12,238 bases of DNA from Candidatus Fermentithermobacillaceae bacterium UBA3907 (GCA_002391545.1 DGFF01000006.1:8597-20834); one strand, 5' to 3'; shown: positions 1 through 7,576, counted from the stretch's first letter. Program-made: numbers and translations. Notes: a model not told the origin generated them from the letters alone.

Positions 1-894
1 AGCTTTTTCGCACGAGACAAGGGAGTTGCTCTTCAAAGTAGCTATAGAATCACGATTCATAAGAACCTTGGCGCCTGTAATACCGCTATATAATGTAAGC
101 AGGGAAGCGATGGCAGAAGCAAGACCTATGGGCACCTGGAAACGTGGAAGGGAAACACCGGTGAGGGCCGAGATCTCCTTCATAATGTCATCCATAGAGA
201 TCCATTGGCCTGACAAAATGTATTTTTCGCCCGTTCTGCCCTTTTCGGCAGCCAGCATATGCCCTCGGGCTACATCTCTAACATCAACAAAATCGTATCC
301 CCCACTTATTCGCACTGGGATCTTTCCTCGCACGTAATCAAGAATCATGCATCCCATTTCTGAAGGCTTATAATCATGTGGGCCAATGATCCCAGTTGGC
401 AATGTTATGACCCCATCCAACCCTTTGGCAATAACATCCAGAACCTCGAGAGTGCCTTTTGCCTTGCTCTTTGAATAGGCCATATGAACTCGGTTAGGAT
501 CGCATGGTGCCGACTCATCTATTACTTGCCCCTTTGGAGGTTCAACTAGAACGTGAATGGAACTAGTATACACCAAGCGACGAACTCCGGTTTTGAGGCA
601 TGCCTCTGCAACGTTCCTTGCTCCTTTTACGTTCACTTCCTCAAGAATTTCAGAGTATCCTGGCAAAAGGCTGATTACAGAAGCTAAGTGGTACACTGTG
701 TCTGCTCCATCAAACGCCTTGTACAACGAGTTCATGTCCCGCACGTCTCCTTCTACAATCTCAGTTTCCAAACCGTAAAGAGACTCAAGATTTTCTCCAG
801 GCAGCACCATTGACCTTACCTGGAAGCCGTCTTCAAGTAAAATCCTCACCAAATTATTACCCAGATGCCCAGGAGCCCCAGTTACAACTATCAT
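1..894 (-). CDS. Extended short-chain dehydrogenase/reductase, NAD(P)-dependent epimerase/dihydroflavonol-reductase-like (3' end outside window)
   Basis: The reading frame is open from ATG at 894 to base 1, giving 298 codons without a stop, so the C-terminus is missing. Residues 5-12 (TGAPGHLG) form the TGxxGxxG dinucleotide loop of a Rossmann fold. GD at 49-50, the S111/S112 region and Y140-x-x-x-K144 (YSKSK) match the catalytic Ser-Tyr-Lys of extended SDRs, and TGIIGP near 167-172 is the usual substrate-domain turn. The overall pattern resembles the dihydroflavonol-4-reductase/HpnA branch, cytoplasmic sugar- or alcohol-modifying oxidoreductases; the substrate cannot be read from sequence. 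A purine-rich stretch (GAAGGGGAAGAGGA) ends just before the ATG. The gene diverges from the sirtuin gene and has its own promoter candidate about 70-100 bases upstream. The family is secure, the specific reaction is not. Confidence 0.9.
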   Translation of the reverse strand, partial: MIVVTGAPGHLGNNLVRILLEDGFQVRSMVLPGENLESLYGLETEIVEGDVRDMNSLYKAFDGADTVYHLASVISLLPGYSEILEEVNVKGARNVAEACLKTGVRRLVYTSSIHVLVEPPKGQVIDESAPCDPNRVHMAYSKSKAKGTLEVLDVIAKGLDGVITLPTGIIGPHDYKPSEMGCMILDYVRGKIPVRISGGYDFVDVRDVARGHMLAAEKGRTGEKYILSGQWISMDDIMKEISALTGVSLPRFQVPIGLASAIASLLTLYSGITGAKVLMNRDSIATLKSNSLVSCEKA

Positions 895-941
895 GTCCTC
901 TTCCCCTTCTCGTGATGTAGTCTTCGGTAATTTCTTTAGGC

Positions 942-960
942 TAACTAGTTAACATGTTAA
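942..960. promoter_or_regulatory. Overlapping palindromes, candidate operator of the epimerase gene
   Basis: Two perfect palindromes overlap here: TAACTAGTTA (942-951) and TTAACATGTTAA (949-960), with GTTAAC at the junction. They lie directly downstream of the minus-strand -10 box at 965-970, where transcription would begin (about 958), so a dimeric regulator bound here would block initiation or promoter clearance. The symmetry is seen directly; the operator role is inferred and the regulator is unknown. Confidence 0.4.
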
Positions 961-964
961 TCAA

Positions 965-993
965 ATCGTATCCTCTAATAGTTCACACGTCAA
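965..993 (-). promoter_or_regulatory. Sigma-70-type promoter candidate for the epimerase gene
   Basis: On the minus strand TTGACG (988-993, five of six matches to the -35 consensus) is followed after exactly 17 bases by TACGAT (965-970, four of six matches to the -10). The predicted start near 958 would give a leader of about 64 bases before the ATG at 894. Confidence 0.5.
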
Positions 994-1024
994 CAACCTT
1001 TAGATGACCTAACCCACCCCTAAC

Positions 1025-1051
1025 TTGCCTTTGCAGGGAAATTAAGATAAT
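1025..1051 (+). promoter_or_regulatory. Weak promoter candidate for the sirtuin gene
   Basis: TTGCCT (1025-1030) and GATAAT (1046-1051, five of six matches to the -10) are spaced by 15 bases, shorter than the ideal 17. The leader to the ATG at 1135 would be about 75 bases. A second AT-rich -10-like box, TATAGT (1115-1120), is so close to the start codon that it would leave only a few leader bases. The choice is tentative. Confidence 0.25.
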
Positions 1052-1134
1052 AGTTAGATAGGGCACTTCTTTAAAGCGCGGGATGAAACCATTAATCTAC
1101 CGGATGCAGAATTTTATAGTTTGGTGATGTATAT

Positions 1135-1872
1135 ATGAAGTCTGATATAGAAAAATTAGCTGACTGCCTCATGGAATCAAAATACGCTGTGGCATTAACA
1201 GGCGCTGGTATCTCAACTGAGAGCGGGATACCTGACTTTAGAGGACCAGGCGGACTATGGCAAAATGTAGATTCGACAGAGATCTTGAGCCGGGAAATGC
1301 TTTACTACAGACCTGAACACTTTTATAGTAGCGGTCTTGAGTTGCTAAATATCATGCGCAACAAAGACCCTAATCCAGCTCATAAGGCTCTAGCCTTGCT
1401 TGAGCAGCGCGGCTTGATTCAATGCGTAATAACTCAGAACATTGACGGACTACATCATAAAGCAGGTTCAAAAAACGTTATAGAAGTACACGGAGACTTG
1501 AGAACCGCTTTTTGCGATGCATGCGGGCGAGAGTTTCCTTTCGAATTTCTGTTGTCTGAAGCAGAAGAGGGCATAATCCCCCCAAAATGTACATGCGGTG
1601 GCATAATACGGCCTAACGTAGTACTATTTGGAGATCCTATGCCTCCATGTTTTGAAGATGCTATAATACAAGCCAAAAGAGCCGACTTTATGCTGGTTGT
1701 AGGTTCTAGTCTGCAAGTTGCTCCAGTTTCGTACCTCCCAAGGCTATCTAGACAAATCGGGATTATAAACCTTGAGCCAACACCGTACGATAGGGCAGCT
1801 GCAGTAGTAATTCACGAAAAAGCCGGCTCTGCCCTAACTGACTTGATCAAGGTGTTAGATGAAAGACGTTAA
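1135..1872 (+). CDS. cobB: NAD-dependent protein deacetylase, sirtuin (Sir2/CobB family)
   Basis: This cytoplasmic enzyme should remove acetyl groups from lysines using NAD+, yielding nicotinamide and O-acetyl-ADP-ribose. All the family hallmarks are visible in 245 residues: GAGIS at 23-27 and DFRGP from 34 (NAD binding), TQNIDGLH at 100-107, catalytic H119 in VHG, four zinc ligands C127/C130 and C152/C154 (CxxC...CxC), RPNVVLFG at 159-166, and GSSLQVAPV at 190-198. The position of the class III Tyr-x-x-Arg acyl pocket reads Y64-S-S-G67, so the arginine that favours succinyl or malonyl lysine is absent. This fits a Thermotoga-like class U deacetylase. The start ATG has a modest GGTGAT upstream. 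Length is typical for bacterial sirtuins. No acetyltransferase or acetyl-CoA synthetase lies nearby to suggest a dedicated substrate. The gene ends one base before the stop of the convergent aminotransferase gene. Confidence 0.95.
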   Translation: MKSDIEKLADCLMESKYAVALTGAGISTESGIPDFRGPGGLWQNVDSTEILSREMLYYRPEHFYSSGLELLNIMRNKDPNPAHKALALLEQRGLIQCVITQNIDGLHHKAGSKNVIEVHGDLRTAFCDACGREFPFEFLLSEAEEGIIPPKCTCGGIIRPNVVLFGDPMPPCFEDAIIQAKRADFMLVVGSSLQVAPVSYLPRLSRQIGIINLEPTPYDRAAAVVIHEKAGSALTDLIKVLDERR

Positions 1873-1873
1873 C

Positions 1874-3058
1874 CTATTTGGCATTTCCTTTTAGATTCGC
1901 CACACTTTGTGCAATCCTATCTAATCCTTCAGTCAAGATGGATCTTGGACAACCGACGTTTAGGCGCATGAATCCCTCACCCTCAGGACCGAAAGTAGCT
2001 CCAGCATTTAGCCCTACTCTCGCCTCATTAATGAAGAATTCGTTGAGCTCCTCGGGTTCAAGGCCTAGGCCGCGGCAATCCAGCCAAATGAGATAAGTAC
2101 CTTCAGGCCTCATAGGCACGATACCAGGTATGTTGGACTCGATATAAGAAATGGCGTAATCTACATTCTCTTCTATGTATTCAAGGACTTGTTCTAACCA
2201 CTCATCGCCATACCTGAAGGCCGCTTCCATGGCTACTAAGCCAAAAATGCCGGGAGAACCCATGAGTCCTTGCCGAGTCTTATTAAACTCATCGCGAATC
2301 TTCTCATTTGGAATGATGGCAACTGAAGCGTGAAATCCGGGAATATTGAAGGTCTTGCTAGGAGCAAAACAGATAATAGAGTTCATAGCAAACTTCTCGT
2401 TTATTGAAGCGAAAGGTATATGCTCGTAACCCTTTAGAAGAAGTTCGCAGTGAATTTCGTCTGAGATAACTACGCCACCTGAATCTATAACGATATCACC
2501 CATTTTAACAAGCTCTTCTTTGGACCACACTCGTCCACCAGGATTGTGGGGACTGCACAAGATCAAAGCCTTTGCTCCATCTACCTTAAATTGCTTCTCT
2601 AAATCGTCAAAATCAATTTCATAACGATTATCGATTAGTTTCAGTCGATTTACGCCAGTCTTCCGCTCGTTTCCTTCAATAGTGCCCCAGAACGGTGGAT
2701 AAACAGGACTCTGCAGCACTACAAGATCATCAGGTTCTGTAAGAGCGATCACCCCTGCATTTACTGCAGGCATGACGCCAGGAGTGATCATTATCCACTC
2801 TTTCTCCACTTTCCACCCAAACTTTCTATCTAGCCGTTCAATAATAGATTCATAAACGCCAGGGGGTATCATGGTATATCCGAAAATAGGATGCTCTGCC
2901 CTTTCGAAAATAGCGTCTAGAATGGGTTGGGCTACTGGAAAATCCATATCGGCTACCCACATTGGGATAATATCCTCGCGGCCAAACACTTCCTTAACAG
3001 CCCATTTGCTGCTAAAATACTTCCTTCTGTCGTAAACCTTATCAAAATCGTATATCAT
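1874..3058 (-). CDS. MalY/PatB-family PLP-dependent C-S lyase (cystathionine beta-lyase-like) / aminotransferase
   Basis: A 394-residue fold-type I PLP enzyme of the aminotransferase class I/II superfamily. The N-terminal WVADMDF (34-40) and the motifs SPHNPGGR (169-176), SDEIHCELL (199-207) and APSKTFNIPG (232-241) are characteristic of the MalY/PatB branch. K235 is the PLP Schiff-base lysine, with Y120, N172 and D200 as cofactor contacts and R375 (RLNVGCPR) binding the substrate carboxylate. Members cleave cystathionine or cysteine to pyruvate, ammonia and a thiol; some moonlight in regulation (MalY of E. coli) or act mainly as aminotransferases. The ATG at 3058 has GAGGAG ten bases upstream. 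It lies on the same strand as the gpsA operon but 168 bases downstream, with its own leader, so it may be transcribed separately. The exact substrate is uncertain. Confidence 0.9.
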   Translation of the reverse strand: MIYDFDKVYDRRKYFSSKWAVKEVFGREDIIPMWVADMDFPVAQPILDAIFERAEHPIFGYTMIPPGVYESIIERLDRKFGWKVEKEWIMITPGVMPAVNAGVIALTEPDDLVVLQSPVYPPFWGTIEGNERKTGVNRLKLIDNRYEIDFDDLEKQFKVDGAKALILCSPHNPGGRVWSKEELVKMGDIVIDSGGVVISDEIHCELLLKGYEHIPFASINEKFAMNSIICFAPSKTFNIPGFHASVAIIPNEKIRDEFNKTRQGLMGSPGIFGLVAMEAAFRYGDEWLEQVLEYIEENVDYAISYIESNIPGIVPMRPEGTYLIWLDCRGLGLEPEELNEFFINEARVGLNAGATFGPEGEGFMRLNVGCPRSILTEGLDRIAQSVANLKGNAK

Positions 3059-3076
3059 TACCTACGCTCCTCTTCC

Positions 3077-3123
3077 CTTGGCAAAACTTACGGTAAATGC
3101 CGTTTAGCCAAGACATTTTTATA
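3077..3123 (-). promoter_or_regulatory. Candidate -10 box and adjoining inverted repeat in the leader of the MalY-like gene
   Basis: On the minus strand a TATAAA box (3118-3123) is followed by an inverted repeat with arms CTTGGC (3107-3112) and GCCAAG (3077-3082) around an inner ACGG/CCGT pair (3090-3093 and 3100-3103). The outer arm would coincide with the transcription start. No convincing -35 is present at 16-18 bases. The repeat ends about 19 bases before the ATG, next to the ribosome-binding site, so it could be an operator or an RNA hairpin that tunes translation. Confidence 0.3.
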
Positions 3124-3226
3124 ACTAAGATTTCTACAACACGTAGCTGAAACTCCTCTTTTTGAGTCCACTTGGCACATTGAGGAAACTTCCAAGGAAA
3201 AGGTCATGGAGACACGTTTACCACCC

Positions 3227-4240
3227 CTATCTGAAAAACGGCTCAGACTCAGGCTTCGCTTCGCGGTTCATAATCTCAGAAACCCCATCTGAAACAGGCA
3301 TACCTTCATATAGAATTCTGTATACCACATCTGTTATTGGCATTCTTACTTGGTGAACCAGAGACAGATCTCTGGCTGCCCTAACTGTTTGAAAACCTTC
3401 CACAGTATATCCTGTTTTTTCAATAAACTCAGTTATAGATTGCCCTCGCCCAACTGCTACACCAGCCTGTCGATTGCGTGACAATTTGCCTGTACTAGTA
3501 AGCACTAAATCTCCAAGCCCGGAAAGACCGGAAAAAGTCAGAGGTTCAGCCCCCATGGAAACACCTAACCTGACCATTTCAGCCAAGCCTCGCGAAATTA
3601 TGGCAGCCCTAGCGTTATCGCCCAATTCCATACCTTCAACCATGCCACAAGCTAACGCGATTACGTTTTTCAGGGCTCCCCCAACTTCAACTCCTACTAC
3701 ATCGTCGTGGCTATACACTCTGAAGTAAGGCGTCATAAACTGCTTTTGAACCGTGAGCCTCGCTGACTCATCTTCTCCCGCTACAACTGTAGCAGCCGGA
3801 AGCCGTCCTGCTATTTCCTTGGCAAAGTTGGGCCCCGATAGAACGCAGGTTCTTAGTCTAAGTTCTGGATTAGCTTCAACCCACACCTGAGAAGGTCTTT
3901 TCAAAGAGGTATAGTCAAAACCCTTGGTTGCCGAAACCAGAAACGCGTAAGGTGGAATATACATGGCCAAACTGTTGGCTACCGAAGATACTGCCGATGA
4001 GGGAATAGCCGATACAACTAACGACGCCTGGGACAAACCTTCGTCAGCGCAACCAGTGATATTCACTGTATCCGGCAGGCAGACGCCTGGCAGTTTAGGT
4101 AGCATGCGCGCCTCAGAAAAAAACTCTCTTGTATGGCTGTTTCTCGCCCATAGCGTTACGTCAAAACCGTTATCTGATAGGATAATGGCCAAAGCTCCTG
4201 CCCATGCCCCAGATCCTAGGATACACGCCTTTTTGTCCAT
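3227..4240 (-). CDS. gpsA: Glycerol-3-phosphate dehydrogenase [NAD(P)+]
   Basis: GpsA reduces dihydroxyacetone phosphate to sn-glycerol-3-phosphate, the backbone for phospholipids, in the cytoplasm. In the 337-residue form chosen here the N-terminal Rossmann loop is GSGAWAGAL at 9-17, SATKGF lies around 103-108 and SGPNFAKEIA around 135-144. The catalytic lysine is K191 in GALKNV, and DNARAAIISRGLAEM (208-222) is the family signature. The third glycine of the usual GxGxxG is alanine (GxGxxA). The frame also permits TTG at 4249, two bases after the plsY stop, with AAAGGAG 13 bases upstream. I prefer ATG at 4240 because it matches the usual GpsA N-terminus. It is the last gene of the tight operon and sits beside plsY, which consumes its product. 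Confidence 0.95.
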   Translation of the reverse strand: MDKKACILGSGAWAGALAIILSDNGFDVTLWARNSHTREFFSEARMLPKLPGVCLPDTVNITGCADEGLSQASLVVSAIPSSAVSSVANSLAMYIPPYAFLVSATKGFDYTSLKRPSQVWVEANPELRLRTCVLSGPNFAKEIAGRLPAATVVAGEDESARLTVQKQFMTPYFRVYSHDDVVGVEVGGALKNVIALACGMVEGMELGDNARAAIISRGLAEMVRLGVSMGAEPLTFSGLSGLGDLVLTSTGKLSRNRQAGVAVGRGQSITEFIEKTGYTVEGFQTVRAARDLSLVHQVRMPITDVVYRILYEGMPVSDGVSEIMNREAKPESEPFFR

Positions 4241-4250
4241 TTCTCTCAAC

Positions 4251-4868
4251 TCAACTTTTTCTCTCCTTTTCCCCCAACCTGGATTCGGTACCTGTTAGTA
4301 GCCTTCTTATGTTGCTTTTATGTCTATACGTAACCACAGCTGCAATAATAAAGACAACCAGCTTTTCAAGGTTGCTTAGGCCTATGGTAAGCGAATAGAA
4401 AAAGCCAACCCAAACCGCCAAGAGACTGCCAAGGGAAACATACTTAGTTATACCAACTGTCAGAACAAAAACACAAACGCTTACAGCTACAACCTTGGGA
4501 AACGCAACCAATGCTACCCCAGTGGTGGTAGCAATTCCTTTGCCACCTTTGAATCTCAGAAATATGGACCAGTTATGTCCTAAGATAGCAAACACACCTG
4601 GGATCAGCGCTCCAAACGAGCCTATGTTAAGGTACCTTAAACCTAGATAAGCAGGTATAATTCCTTTTGTCATGTCCAGAACTAAAACGATGGCACCGTA
4701 TTTAGCACCTAGCACGCGAGACACATTGGTAGCTCCTATGTTACCGCTGCCGCGAGACATCAGGTCGTGTACACCTGCAAATTTTGCAATTATGACGCCG
4801 CACGGAACTGAACCCAAAAAGTACCCCAGAGCACTTATAAGCAGTAGCAAAGTCCAATCGACCGTCAT
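4251..4868 (-). CDS. plsY: Acyl-phosphate:glycerol-3-phosphate acyltransferase
   Basis: PlsY is an integral membrane enzyme that transfers an acyl group from acyl-phosphate (made by PlsX, not in this window) to position 1 of glycerol-3-phosphate, forming lysophosphatidate. The 205-residue protein is strongly hydrophobic with several membrane segments. All three cytoplasmic signature loops are present: GSGNIGATN (40-48), GHNW followed by FKGGKGIATT (97-115), and YRHKSNIRRLLTGTE (181-195). A longer frame begins at 4931, but that would overlap der by about 50 bases and add a polar stretch before the first membrane helix. ATG at 4868 follows a strong AAAGGAGAG and gives the usual family length. 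It lies 13 bases after der and is separated by about ten bases from gpsA. Confidence 0.95.
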   Translation of the reverse strand: MTVDWTLLLLISALGYFLGSVPCGVIIAKFAGVHDLMSRGSGNIGATNVSRVLGAKYGAIVLVLDMTKGIIPAYLGLRYLNIGSFGALIPGVFAILGHNWSIFLRFKGGKGIATTTGVALVAFPKVVAVSVCVFVLTVGITKYVSLGSLLAVWVGFFYSLTIGLSNLEKLVVFIIAAVVTYRHKSNIRRLLTGTESRLGEKERKS

Positions 4869-4873
4869 ATTAA

Positions 4874-4882
4874 CTCTCCTTT
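4874..4882 (-). promoter_or_regulatory. Ribosome-binding site that fixes the plsY start
   Basis: AAAGGAGAG on the minus strand ends five bases before the ATG at 4868 and touches the der stop codon. It supports the shorter PlsY over the upstream in-frame start at 4931. Confidence 0.75.
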
Positions 4883-6207
4883 TATCTTCTCGGCCTAAAC
4901 TCCATGTTGATGGGTACTCCTCGAAATCCAAATCTCTTTCTAATCTCCGCTTCCAAATATGCGATGTATGACTCGGGAATGGCAGACGGATCTTTTACGA
5001 AAAATACTATTTTGGGAGGCGCTTGCTCTACTTGAGTGGCATAAAAAATCTTACCCGCCCGGGGAGGAGGATAAAAATCCATTATTTCAGCCAGCGCTTG
5101 ATTAAGAACTGAGGTTTCGATGCGTTTGTGATACTCTTCATAAGTCCATAAAATTTCTGGCAATATCATATTCATCCCCTTGCCCGTAAGGCATGAGATG
5201 AAGAAAACGTTTGAATACGCGATGGGTCTGCATTCGTAAAGAACTAGATTCTCGTATTCTTCTTGGCTCATGTCATTCCACAATCCTAAATCCACCTTGT
5301 TCACCAGCAGGATTGAAGCCTTTCCATTACGCCTTATATACCCTGCAATCCTCCGCTCTTGGGCACTAGGACGATCAGTACCATCTATAAGCAATAGTAC
5401 AACATCCGAACGCTTAATAGATCTCAAAGCTCGCCCTACCGCTAATTCTTCAAGCTTCTCATCTATTCTGGCTGGCCTCCGCAGACCGGCAGTGTCCACC
5501 AACACAATCTCTTTACCTTGGTAGTTAAACCTCACGTCTACAGAGTCCACAGTTGTACCTGGTACCGGTGACACCGTCATCCTTTCCTGGCCCAAAATCT
5601 GATTGACAAGGGATGACTTTCCCACATTGGGCTTTCCAACAATAGCCACCTTTATACCCTCAAACTCCCCCTCGACAGATTCTTCCTCTTCCGTTTCAGA
5701 AGTTCTGACCAGTTCATGCCCTTCCTCCACGATTCTATCTAACAGATCGCCAATTCCTAACCCATGAATAGCAGATATGGGGAATACATCGGGAAATCCA
5801 AGGGAGTAAAACTCTAACGCTGCTTGGTCTTGACCAGGCGAATCGCACTTGTTGGCAGCAACCAAAACAGGTTTTTGAGTCTTCCTAAGTATTTGGGCAA
5901 CTTCTAAGTCTTGAGGCGTAATCCCGGCCCGAGCATCAACTACAAAAACCAGCACATCTGCTTCGTCCATTGCTTGTTCCACCTGAGCGGCAATGGCTTT
6001 AACTAGTTCGTCAGATGACTGAGGATCGAGCCCTCCTGTATCTATCAAAGTAAACTCTTGCCCTTGCCATTCGCACTCAGCGTAAAGCCTGTCTCTTGTG
6101 ACTCCGCTTTGCTTATGAACTATAGACGAACTGCTTCTCGCTATTCTGTTAAAAAGGGCAGACTTACCCACATTTGGCCTGCCAACAATTGCCACAGAAA
6201 AGGCCAT
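4882..6207 (-). CDS. der: Ribosome biogenesis GTPase Der (EngA)
   Basis: Der is an essential tandem GTPase that binds 50S precursors and helps their late maturation. The 441-residue protein has a first G domain with GRPNVGKS (9-16), DTGG (56-59) and NKCD (119-122). An acidic linker follows near 170-180. The second G domain has GKPNVGKSS (191-199), DTAG (238-241) and NKVD (303-306), and a C-terminal KH-like domain ends in PINMEFRPRR. An in-frame TTG at 6225 is possible, but ATG at 6207 has AAGGAG nine bases upstream and gives the canonical MAFSVAIVGRPNVGKS beginning, so I use it. It starts 14 bases after the DUF512 gene ends and is followed closely by plsY. The domains and length are complete. 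Confidence 0.97.
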   Translation of the reverse strand: MAFSVAIVGRPNVGKSALFNRIARSSSSIVHKQSGVTRDRLYAECEWQGQEFTLIDTGGLDPQSSDELVKAIAAQVEQAMDEADVLVFVVDARAGITPQDLEVAQILRKTQKPVLVAANKCDSPGQDQAALEFYSLGFPDVFPISAIHGLGIGDLLDRIVEEGHELVRTSETEEEESVEGEFEGIKVAIVGKPNVGKSSLVNQILGQERMTVSPVPGTTVDSVDVRFNYQGKEIVLVDTAGLRRPARIDEKLEELAVGRALRSIKRSDVVLLLIDGTDRPSAQERRIAGYIRRNGKASILLVNKVDLGLWNDMSQEEYENLVLYECRPIAYSNVFFISCLTGKGMNMILPEILWTYEEYHKRIETSVLNQALAEIMDFYPPPRAGKIFYATQVEQAPPKIVFFVKDPSAIPESYIAYLEAEIRKRFGFRGVPINMEFRPRR

Positions 6208-6214
6208 CAGGCTA

Positions 6215-6222
6215 CTCTCCTT
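6215..6222 (-). promoter_or_regulatory. Ribosome-binding site that fixes the der start
   Basis: AAGGAGAG on the minus strand overlaps the TGA stop of the upstream DUF512 gene (6222-6224) and places its core nine bases before ATG 6207. An upstream TTG start at 6225 would put this sequence inside the coding region. Confidence 0.7.
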
Positions 6223-7544
6223 CAAAAGGATACTGACTCTAGCAAACTATCAGGACTAGGATCCACAATGCGTACAGGAAGGGCCACTATTTCCCGTAGG
6301 TCATCTACAGTCAGATCATCCAAAAACTTGCCTTCGAACACAGCGAAAGAAGGTATCAAAACCCCTTCGTACTCATGATTTCGAGTTTTACAATCTAATA
6401 TCGCACAGGAAATATCTATACCAGTAAGCAAACCTGCACAGGTAACTGTATCTCCAAAAAAGTGGTTCTCAACCTCGAGTACCGAGATCTGCCGCTCAAG
6501 GCCGAGGCATCTAACCGCTGATACAATCTCAGGGTACGCCATGACACCTGTCACTGCAAGCACTTTAGGCCTTTCTCTATCTCTTCTCCCAACAACCTCG
6601 TTGCCTCTCAACTCCTGCACCCTAAGCCTAAAATCGGCTACCATCCCTATGCCGTTTTCGAACTGGGGGAAGTCATCGTAGAAATCATGCTCTGGAAATT
6701 CTACACCCGCTACAAAATAAAGTTCGTCAGCTGCGTAAACCCAATGAACTCCCCGTTTCTTGTAGACCTTTTTTCCATAATTTTCGATCATGGAGATGGT
6801 GTCTTGAGCCCATTGAGGGTCTACTTTTGGAGAAGGTAACATCAACCTATGCTTGGTGTAAACTGCAGGCACGATTCCCACAGAAAGGATAGAATCACCC
6901 AAAGACTCTAGGTCGTCCAAAGTAGATAGTAACTGATCTCCGTCATTTATCCCTCTCAGCAACACAATCTGAATGTGGGTTGAAATACCTATATCCTTCA
7001 ACCGCTTGAGGTCTTCTAGACCTGTAGAAGCTTTAGGATTCCCCATAAGAATGGCTCTAGTTTCAGGGTCTGAAGTGTGAAGGGATACTCTAAGTGGAGA
7101 CAACTTTTGCTCATTTAGGCGATGCCAATCTTCTTCCTCGAGGTTTGTAAGAGATATGAAGTTACCAAACAGAAACGAAAGCCTGTAATCGTCATCTCGC
7201 AAGTAGAGACTCTTGCGCATACCTGAGGGAAGCTGGGATATGAAGCAGAAGGAACAGTTGTTCACACACGTTCTTATCCCGTCGAAAATCGGATCCTCAA
7301 AAACTATCCCTATGGAATCATCAGGTTCCTTTTCTATTTCAAGAATCATTCTTTTAAGATCCGTGTTCAGTAGCTCAAGAGTTATATTATCCTCGGCGCT
7401 ATAAAACCTAAAATCAATCTCATCTCTGAGCGTGCGACCATTCACTGATAGAATTCTATCACCAGGACGAATTCCTATATATTCACCCAGACTTCCTGGG
7501 TAAACCGCCCTTACTAAACCACCAGCATTCGTAGTAGTCAACAT
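6222..7544 (-). CDS. DUF512 family protein: PDZ-like domain plus radical-SAM/Fe-S domain
   Basis: A 440-residue protein of the DUF512 (TIGR03279-type) family, whose function has not, to my knowledge, been established. Residues about 7-66 form a PDZ-like module (GGLVRAVYPGSLGEYIG, then RPGDRILSVNG). A radical-SAM-like cluster follows, C93-x3-C97-x2-C100 (CVNNCSFC), with a barrel-like middle region. The conserved DUF512 tail includes ENGIGM near 296-301, HFFGDTVTCAGLLTGID near 361-377 and FLDD near 417-420. It is presumably a cytoplasmic [4Fe-4S] protein. The frame extends up to ATG 7601, but that codon lies in the loop of a strong hairpin and would add an atypical N-terminus. ATG 7544 has GGGGG six bases upstream and gives the usual family length; ATG 7559 is a less likely alternative. 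The position between an S1 gene and der suggests a link with translation or ribosome assembly, as inference. Confidence 0.88.
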   Translation of the reverse strand: MLTTTNAGGLVRAVYPGSLGEYIGIRPGDRILSVNGRTLRDEIDFRFYSAEDNITLELLNTDLKRMILEIEKEPDDSIGIVFEDPIFDGIRTCVNNCSFCFISQLPSGMRKSLYLRDDDYRLSFLFGNFISLTNLEEEDWHRLNEQKLSPLRVSLHTSDPETRAILMGNPKASTGLEDLKRLKDIGISTHIQIVLLRGINDGDQLLSTLDDLESLGDSILSVGIVPAVYTKHRLMLPSPKVDPQWAQDTISMIENYGKKVYKKRGVHWVYAADELYFVAGVEFPEHDFYDDFPQFENGIGMVADFRLRVQELRGNEVVGRRDRERPKVLAVTGVMAYPEIVSAVRCLGLERQISVLEVENHFFGDTVTCAGLLTGIDISCAILDCKTRNHEYEGVLIPSFAVFEGKFLDDLTVDDLREIVALPVRIVDPSPDSLLESVSF

Positions 7545-7576
7545 GGATAACCCCCACATGCAGATGTGCACTTTCC

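Noticed and set aside
26..778. Plus-strand open frames at the left edge
   Set aside because: They are antisense to the well-supported SDR gene, which is open across the whole stretch on the minus strand with the expected motifs.
3077..3120. Plus-strand intrinsic terminator (hairpin followed by ACATTTTTA)
   Set aside because: No plus-strand gene ends nearby, and the inverted repeat is interrupted by an unpaired interior loop. Its location in the leader of a minus-strand gene fits regulation better.
3059..3226. Known riboswitch or T-box in front of the MalY-like gene
   Set aside because: I could not find the conserved cores of SAM, cobalamin, lysine or T-box leaders, and 168 bases that include the ribosome-binding site leave little room for most of them.
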